Part shown: one piece after another, positions 58,439 through 64,000 of the stretch | How the letters are laid out: each line of letters opens with the position of its first letter | Position numbering within the stretch: position 1 is the first letter of the stretch | Source: Dryomyza anilis | Taxonomy: Eukaryota > Arthropoda > Insecta > Diptera > Dryomyzidae | DNA: 64,000 nucleotides | Reading direction: 5' to 3' | Assembly: GCA_951804985.1 (NCBI GenBank) | Contig: OX638135.1 | Location: forward strand, 12,150,051 to 12,214,050 | Program-made: the position numbers and the translations under genes | The notes under the pieces: model-generated | Databases searched by the model: none | What the model was told of the DNA's origin: nothing | What the model saw: the letters and a program-made list of their open reading frames with translations, nothing else

Positions 58439-58962
58439 GGGCCATTCCACACCAAATCGACCAAAAAAAGTCAAATTTGAGATTTCACCTTTTCGATCTT
58501 AATGCACTTTTGGCTACTGATAAAGGGTATCGAGACATGCACTAACAATTTTTTTTTATTTTTTCCGACCACTACTTCCAGAGATACAGTGGCTCAAAGT
58601 TGGAAAAAAAGTGCCAAAAATCACTTTTGTACTGTTGTTCATTATTATAAATGTTCATTCAAAATTTGAAGATGGTATTTTTATGGCATCATATTTTAAA
58701 AAATTATTTTCTAAATTTTTTTGTTTTTTTTTGTTTCTAGCATTTCTAGTTCAAGAGATATTTAAATATGAACAACAGTACAAAAGTGATTTTTGGCACT
58801 TTTTTTCCAACTTTGAGCCACTGTATCTCTGGAAGTAGTGGTCGAAAAAAATAAAAAAAAATGTTTAGTGCATGTCTCGATACCCTTTATCAGTTGCCAA
58901 AATTTCATTGAAATCGAAGAAGGTGAGTTCCAAACGCTGGTCGATTTGGTGTGGAATGGCGC
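58439..58962. mobile_element. Foldback MITE, short independent copy
   Basis: 524 bp, almost entirely two inverted arms meeting near 58715. The termini are GGGCCATTCCACACCAAATC and GATTTGGTGTGGAATGGCGC. It is flanked by the 4-bp repeat ATGT (58435-58438 and 58963-58966). It belongs to the same family as 14278-15341 with a different target site, so this insertion is independent. Confidence 0.88.
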
Positions 58963-58966
58963 ATGT

Positions 58967-60660
58967 GGGAGTGGTGTAAGACGGATGGATAATCATGGAC
59001 ACCCGACACTTTAGAAATTAAACAAGACTTAGTGAACTTTCACGAAGGAATTTCATTTATTTCTCGGTGACAACGATATCGGCTTCAATTCGTTTCAAAA
59101 TCGGTTGAATAACGTGTGACTACAATTTTAATTCGTGTATCAAACGAAACGTTGAGCTTGCGCTTGTTTTGAGTTTTATTTTTATATAAATCATACGACA
59201 AGATAAAAAAAATTTGTATAATACGTTTTACCTAATATGTTAGAAAGTTGAAAAAAAAACGTATCAAAGCATTTCAAAGATACTATTATTCACTGCCAGA
59301 ATCAGTAATATGTACATTTTTAGAATACGTCGAAAAACGTTGCGACTTTTTGCTACCCTTACTTTCTTTATCCAAAATCTATGGGTCTACCTATGCGAAA
59401 ATTGAAAATAATCTGTAGAAGTTTACATTTTAGGGCAGTTCGAAAATAATTCCAATGGAGACTCCAAAAATCAAAAAAAAAAAAAAAAAAAAACACTCGC
59501 AGCCCTGTAACCGTCCAGAAACCGAAAACTGTTTGAGGTCATACTAATTATAGAATTATAACAACGTGGGCAGAGCAAAAATAAAAAAAAATGCCACGTT
59601 ATGTGGAAAGTAGGTCTAAAAATTACAAAAAGAAAAAAAATGACCTCAAGGTCACGTGTTACTCCTTAAAAATCAAAAACCTTTAAAAATTTCTGTTTTT
59701 ATTAATAAACGATTTCGATAATTTTTTTATTACTATGAATCAAATTAAAAAAATATGTTTACCAACATCAAATACTACGTTCGATTCTTTACATAAATTA
59801 CATCACAAATATTCTATTTGCAACTTTATTGACTTTTAAAATTATGAATATCAACAACAACAAATATTTTTTAGAGACTAATCCTCTGAAATTTAAACAA
59901 TCTATATTTTAAGAAATGTAGGTCAAGTAAATTAGGTCATGCCACGACTGACCACTCGAATTTTTTGTCTCTAATTACTCTGAGGTATTTTGTACATTTA
60001 ACGTAGGTTTTTAATTCAATTCATGGTGTTTCTGATTTAATGCCAGCTTTTTGGCCTAACTGCCCCAGTGTGCGTCGTGCAAAATAAATAAAAACTACTT
60101 TTATAATAAACTTTTTTATTACAACAAACATGTCTAATTTTGAGAGCAAAGTATTAGCACGTTGCAAAATAAATTCATTTCCGAAAACAATCTGCTTCAA
60201 TATTACTTATGTACATTCAATTGATTAATATCATTAGTGATTTTTATAAATTTTATTTTTTTCAAAGCCAAAAGTTGGAACTCTGTTTGAAAATGATTTA
60301 AATCGGTCTACAGACACGTCCACCTCCCATACAGGCAATTTTATATAACACTTTAGGAACTAATACCTCGAAAAGTATTCAAGATATAGTTATAAAATTA
60401 AAAACGTATTGTTAGAATTCACTTAAAAATATGTGGTTCAAAAATTGGCGTGATCCGCCCACATTTTTTTACATTAGCAATAAATTATTAAAATCAAATC
60501 TATGAAATATTTGCCTTACTAAATTTTAAATATATGCGTGGTCCTCCCACTTTTTTTTTTTAATTTTATTTATTAGTTTATATCAATTTTTAAATTATAT
60601 AAGATGTACATTTCTGATATGTGAATAATATTCTGAGGTTTATGCGGTTCAGCACAATTA
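58967..60660. other. No gene recognised
   Basis: AT-rich, with a 21-bp A run at 59473-59493. Short frames only. No motif that I can support. Confidence 0.4.
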
Positions 60661-60760
60661 AGAATATAGGTATACCAAAGGTGTTGGGTATTCCATAGTC
60701 GGGCACGACCGACTATAAAAGTCCGTCTCATGTGACCGAACTTACCCATGTGACCTTACT
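60661..60760 (+). mobile_element. DINE-1/mini-me 3'-end fragment
   Basis: TTGGGTATTCCATAGTCGGGCACGACCGACTATAAAAG holds the family's terminal hairpin (TATAGTCGG...CCGACTATA form). The 5' part is missing. Confidence 0.55.
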
Positions 60761-62040
60761 TTCCTAACTCGTTTAAAATGCCATTGTTCACATGTGTAAC
60801 TTAATTAATATTTGTTTTTGTTTCAAAATTCATTGTCCAAATTGATTCAATTATTAATTTTTTGATATTTTAATTTCTGATCTAATTAATTTAGTAATGG
60901 TTCCAATTCCAGTTCCGGTTCTATAAAAAAATAAAATTACGGCGCACGAAATGAGTGTGCAGTGCGAGCACACGAAAATCTCAAAAGTAGCATTGGTGCG
61001 AGTACTCCACGCTGCAAAAAAGGCTTTCCCAAACATAATTTTGCAGGCACATACATACATATTATGTTTGGAATTTTATGTTAACATAATATATAACTGA
61101 CTGATAAATCATTTGTAAACAGGGTTGTATTGATACTTGAACAGTGTTGTAATGAGCTCGGATTTATATTATGATAACACGGAAACATTTTGATGTTGCC
61201 CCTTAAAATGGTGTATGTTCTAATGGAAACATAATAATTACTACATTCAAACAAAATAAATATTTGAACCGAAACATAAATATGTTCAAATTAAAACATG
61301 GTTTTGAACGACCTGAATAAAAATATGTTTCCAGCGAAACATATCAGTTGTTTCAGTTCAAAAAGTAGTATGTTTGCAAAAAAACATATCTAAATAGTTT
61401 GGAAAGAAATCCAGAAAATAAAATAAAATATTGTTTTTTTTTATTAATTTTTATTATAAATCTTTAAACATGCACAGTGGGAATTTATAATATTTATGTA
61501 TGGAATGTAGTTATGTATGGAACATAAATAAATAATTGGTTTAAATACAAGTGACAACATCAATGAATTCACTATCTCTCCAGAAGTCCTTAACCAGACG
61601 ATCCAGGCTAGATTTGTGTTTGGATCAGTTACATTACAAAGTCACATAGCGTAGGCAAAGAATTCTCGGAGGCTGTTGTAAAAAGACATGCCGAATTCTG
61701 TTTGAAAATAGAAGCACTGATTTTTTAGTTGTGGTTTTTTTGATGAAAAATCCGTGTCGGCTTTTCACAAATATCTTTAGAAAAACATTCAGGAACATTT
61801 AAACTATTTACTGTATTATTACATTATATACTATTATATTATTATTACAAATAGTAACAGTACTTTGTAACACAATATGTATATTGTTTAATTTGCATAT
61901 GACAAAATTATTAACGATACGAACACGTTTTCTCAACGAACAACAAAAGACACTTAGGTAGAAAATGGCAGTCACCGAGCGTCAACTCCGTAGAAGAAGA
62001 ATGCTGAAAGAATACTTGTATTTACATCTAATTTAATTTT

Positions 62041-63270
62041 TATACCCTACACTAAGAGTGAAAGGGTATATTCTGTTTGGTACGCCGTGTGTAAGACCCT
62101 GAAAAAAGCATCTCGGTATGGAAAAGTATATGGGCCCTATTATGATTAGCGAAGCGAATGGTTTTGGCGAAGCGAACGTGCAAAAAGCTATTACGGTTAC
62201 ATTCGCCAGACTTCATTCGCCAAAAAACGGGAAAAGTTAAGCGAACGTAAAAAAACATTCAACACTCAACCGATTTTCATTCGCTTCAAGTGTCAAAATC
62301 AAGCGAATCAACAGTTCATGTGACGAATCGGCGAACGTATCTTTATCTTTTGTTTTTCAGTTTTTCTTTTGATTTTTAATTTTTTTTTCTTTTGTGCTTT
62401 TGTTTATTAGGCTTTTTCTGATTTTCAATTTATCTTATCCTTTAGTTTTTATAGAAGGATGTCTATAATTTTGAGTTTTTTGTGACCTAACTAATAAACG
62501 TAAAAAAAACAATTTTTTCCCACTTTTAATTTTGATTTTAAACTTAACACTAATAAAAGAAATGTCTGGAACTGCTCCGACTGCTGCTGGGGATGCAGCT
62601 TGGTTCATCGCGCGAAGTTATTTGTGCCACAGATGAATGCTTCGGAGGACAGACCACCATCACTGTAACTTATTGTAGTCTTCCTCCTCGTCGTCGCTCC
62701 AGCTTTCTGCACACCGCATTGGCTTCTGTTTAACACGCTCTTCTTTGATTGCGTTGGCCCCATCGTTTTTTTGGAACATTTTTATTATTTTTCTAAACAA
62801 GTATGTCTGTCTTAACAAGAAAATTGGCATGATCGGTCTATTGTGACCTGAGAACCGATTACTTATGTTCAAATACCTCATATAAAATTTACATCTACAA
62901 ATCAATTTTACTGTATACGTGCTTAGGTAAACTTTTTTGGTCAAATATATATTGACATTTTGCTCAAATACATGAAAATAATGTTTTCCAAAGAAACGAC
63001 TTGTGGTTCCCAAAAAAAAAATCGAAATTCGGTACACCTACCCATTTGTAAATATGGGTATCAAATGAAAGAACATTATTCAGGGATGGAAAGTTTGTAG
63101 TTATTTTCAGGATTCGTATACCCTGGTGACCTATATACCACTTTAAATGGTAACCACACATATGTGTAGGGTATTTATAGTCGGCTTAGACCGACTATAC
63201 TTTTGATAATCCTAACTATCATAATAACACCAAATTTAAAATTTCCCATGTGATCTAATCTTCCCAATTG
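62041..63270 (+). mobile_element. DINE-1/mini-me type element, itself interrupted
   Basis: The 5' part is at 62041-62127 (TATACCCTACACTAAGAGTG...). The 3' part from about 62830 includes the terminal hairpin TATAGTCGGCTTAGACCGACTATA at 63176-63199 and ends near CTTCCCAATTGG. The middle is replaced by unrelated sequence (62128-62820). The other copy of the host repeat (about 43385-43400) gives an approximate empty site. Confidence 0.7.
62128..62820. mobile_element. Unclassified insert with GCGAACG / TTCGCTTCG subrepeats
   Basis: It starts GGGCCCTATTATGATTAGCG and is rich in AGCGAA/TTCGC words to about 62345. It holds a small frame with an acidic C-terminus on the minus strand (ESWSDDEEEDYNKLQ, about 62660-62715). 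GGG-type starts of this kind occur in PIF/Harbinger elements, but no right terminus or transposase is seen. Confidence 0.35.
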
Positions 63271-63592
63271 GTTTTGTTTGTTTTCAAACATCAATATGTT
63301 TGAAACGATCAATACATACTTCAAACGATGACAAAAGAAACATAGGTAGAAAATTCTAAAGAATGTCGGAAGAATACATTTATTTAAATCCAATTTCTTT
63401 TTTTGTTTGTTTTTAAACATCAATATGTCCAAACGATGGCAAAAGATGGCGTTGGTAGAAAATGCTACGCAACATTGCCAACTTCGTCTGTCGATAACTA
63501 ACACAACAGCCATTCTGCGCAGCCGTCAAGGTTATTTTTGTATTATGTAAAATGACGTTATTATTCCGTTAATATGGTTTAATAATGTTTCT

Positions 63593-63899
63593 GTAGCCGC
63601 GGTAGCTCAGTGGTTAGTGCGTTGGACTGCGAGCCGAAAGGTCCCCGGTTCAAGCCTGGACCGGGGCTAACAACATCTTTTCATAGAAACATTTTTCTAT
63701 ACCGCGCTACCTCTCGTCAGTAAATGGCAAACCTACGAGAGTAAAACCATTGCCTATGAAAAGCTCTCACCCGCCGTTCGGATTCGGCAATAAACTGTAG
63801 GTCCCACCACTTTGAGTACAAATATAACACGCACAGCTCAAAATGGTGAGAGAGCTCGGCCGAAGTTCTATACAGGACTGTAGCGCCAAACTATTATTA
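63593..63899 (+). mobile_element. tRNA-derived SINE, copy on plus strand
   Basis: The head GCCGCGGTAGCTCAGTGG carries the A-box at 63603-63613 and the B-box at 63647-63657. The tRNA-like fold is imperfect: the anticodon stem and T-stem mispair, so this is not a functional tRNA gene. A body of about 230 bp follows, then the tail ATTATTATT. A perfect 14-bp target duplication, TTAATAATGTTTCT, flanks it at 63579-63592 and 63900-63913. It differs from 49417-49721 at only a few positions. Confidence 0.92.
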
Positions 63900-64000
63900 T
63901 TAATAATGTTTCTTTGAATAGCTTTACAAAATATGGGCCAATAACTTTTGGACCGAGCTTTCATAAAGGTGGTCACATATATTTGCAAATATTTCGCATT

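Larger units (their letters stand above)
61010..63510 (+). repeat. Second copy of the long inverted-repeat family, interrupted
   Basis: 61010-61390 is the reverse complement of about 44400-44800. 61390-62040 matches 42837-43400, and 63285-63510 matches 43430-43640. The two parts are separated by the Helitron-like element at 62041-63270. Confidence 0.7.

Noticed and set aside
63597..63670. tRNA gene on the plus strand (and its match on the minus strand at 49650-49720)
   Set aside because: Both have Pol III boxes but mispaired stems, identical 230-bp 3' bodies and target duplications, so they are SINE heads and not tRNA genes.

Overview
The window looks like a repeat-dense, non-genic part of a fly (higher dipteran) nuclear genome. 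It is strongly AT-rich and I find no host gene. The organism call rests on the repeat families: short Helitron-like elements with GTCT/GTCC microsatellites (the DINE-1/mini-me type of flies), a CsRn1/Kabuki-type Ty3/gypsy element primed by tRNA-Trp, BEL/Pao and CR1 retrotransposons, hAT-like MITEs and a tRNA-derived SINE. Species cannot be fixed from the sequence alone.

Layout. 1-1466: an unclassified repeat with a long hairpin. 1467-19805 and 19806-33846: two head-to-tail copies of one large composite segment. Each copy holds a hAT-like MITE, a degenerate gypsy element, a second hAT copy split by a foldback MITE with a 4-bp target duplication, and the 3' part of a BEL element. Copy 1 alone carries a CR1 LINE with a long intact ORF2. 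The second copy runs into a complete BEL element (32576-37217) that encodes only Gag and protease. 37218-42085: a third, older and internally deleted paralogue of the gypsy-bearing monomer. 42086-49400: Helitron-like copies, long inverted-repeat elements and a DNA transposon remnant with an intron-containing, unrecognised protein. 49417-49721 and 63593-63899: two copies of one SINE on opposite strands. 50100-52945: a broken CR1 on the minus strand, with a MITE inserted and a 220-bp tandem duplication. 53323-56014: a 2.7-kb near-perfect 8-bp satellite. 56015-64000: MITEs, simple repeats, a second inverted-repeat element split by a Helitron-like element, and the second SINE.

History that can be read off. 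The gypsy-bearing monomer of about 10.4 kb was first tandemly duplicated. BEL then inserted near the start of the downstream monomer (5-bp duplication CTATA). A larger segment, from position 1467 into BEL, was then duplicated in tandem, and CR1 later entered the upstream copy only. Diagnostic substitutions agree: copies 1 and 2 share a stop codon in pol that the third copy lacks. Most coding sequence is broken; the exception is the CR1 ORF2 at about 10,300-13,141.
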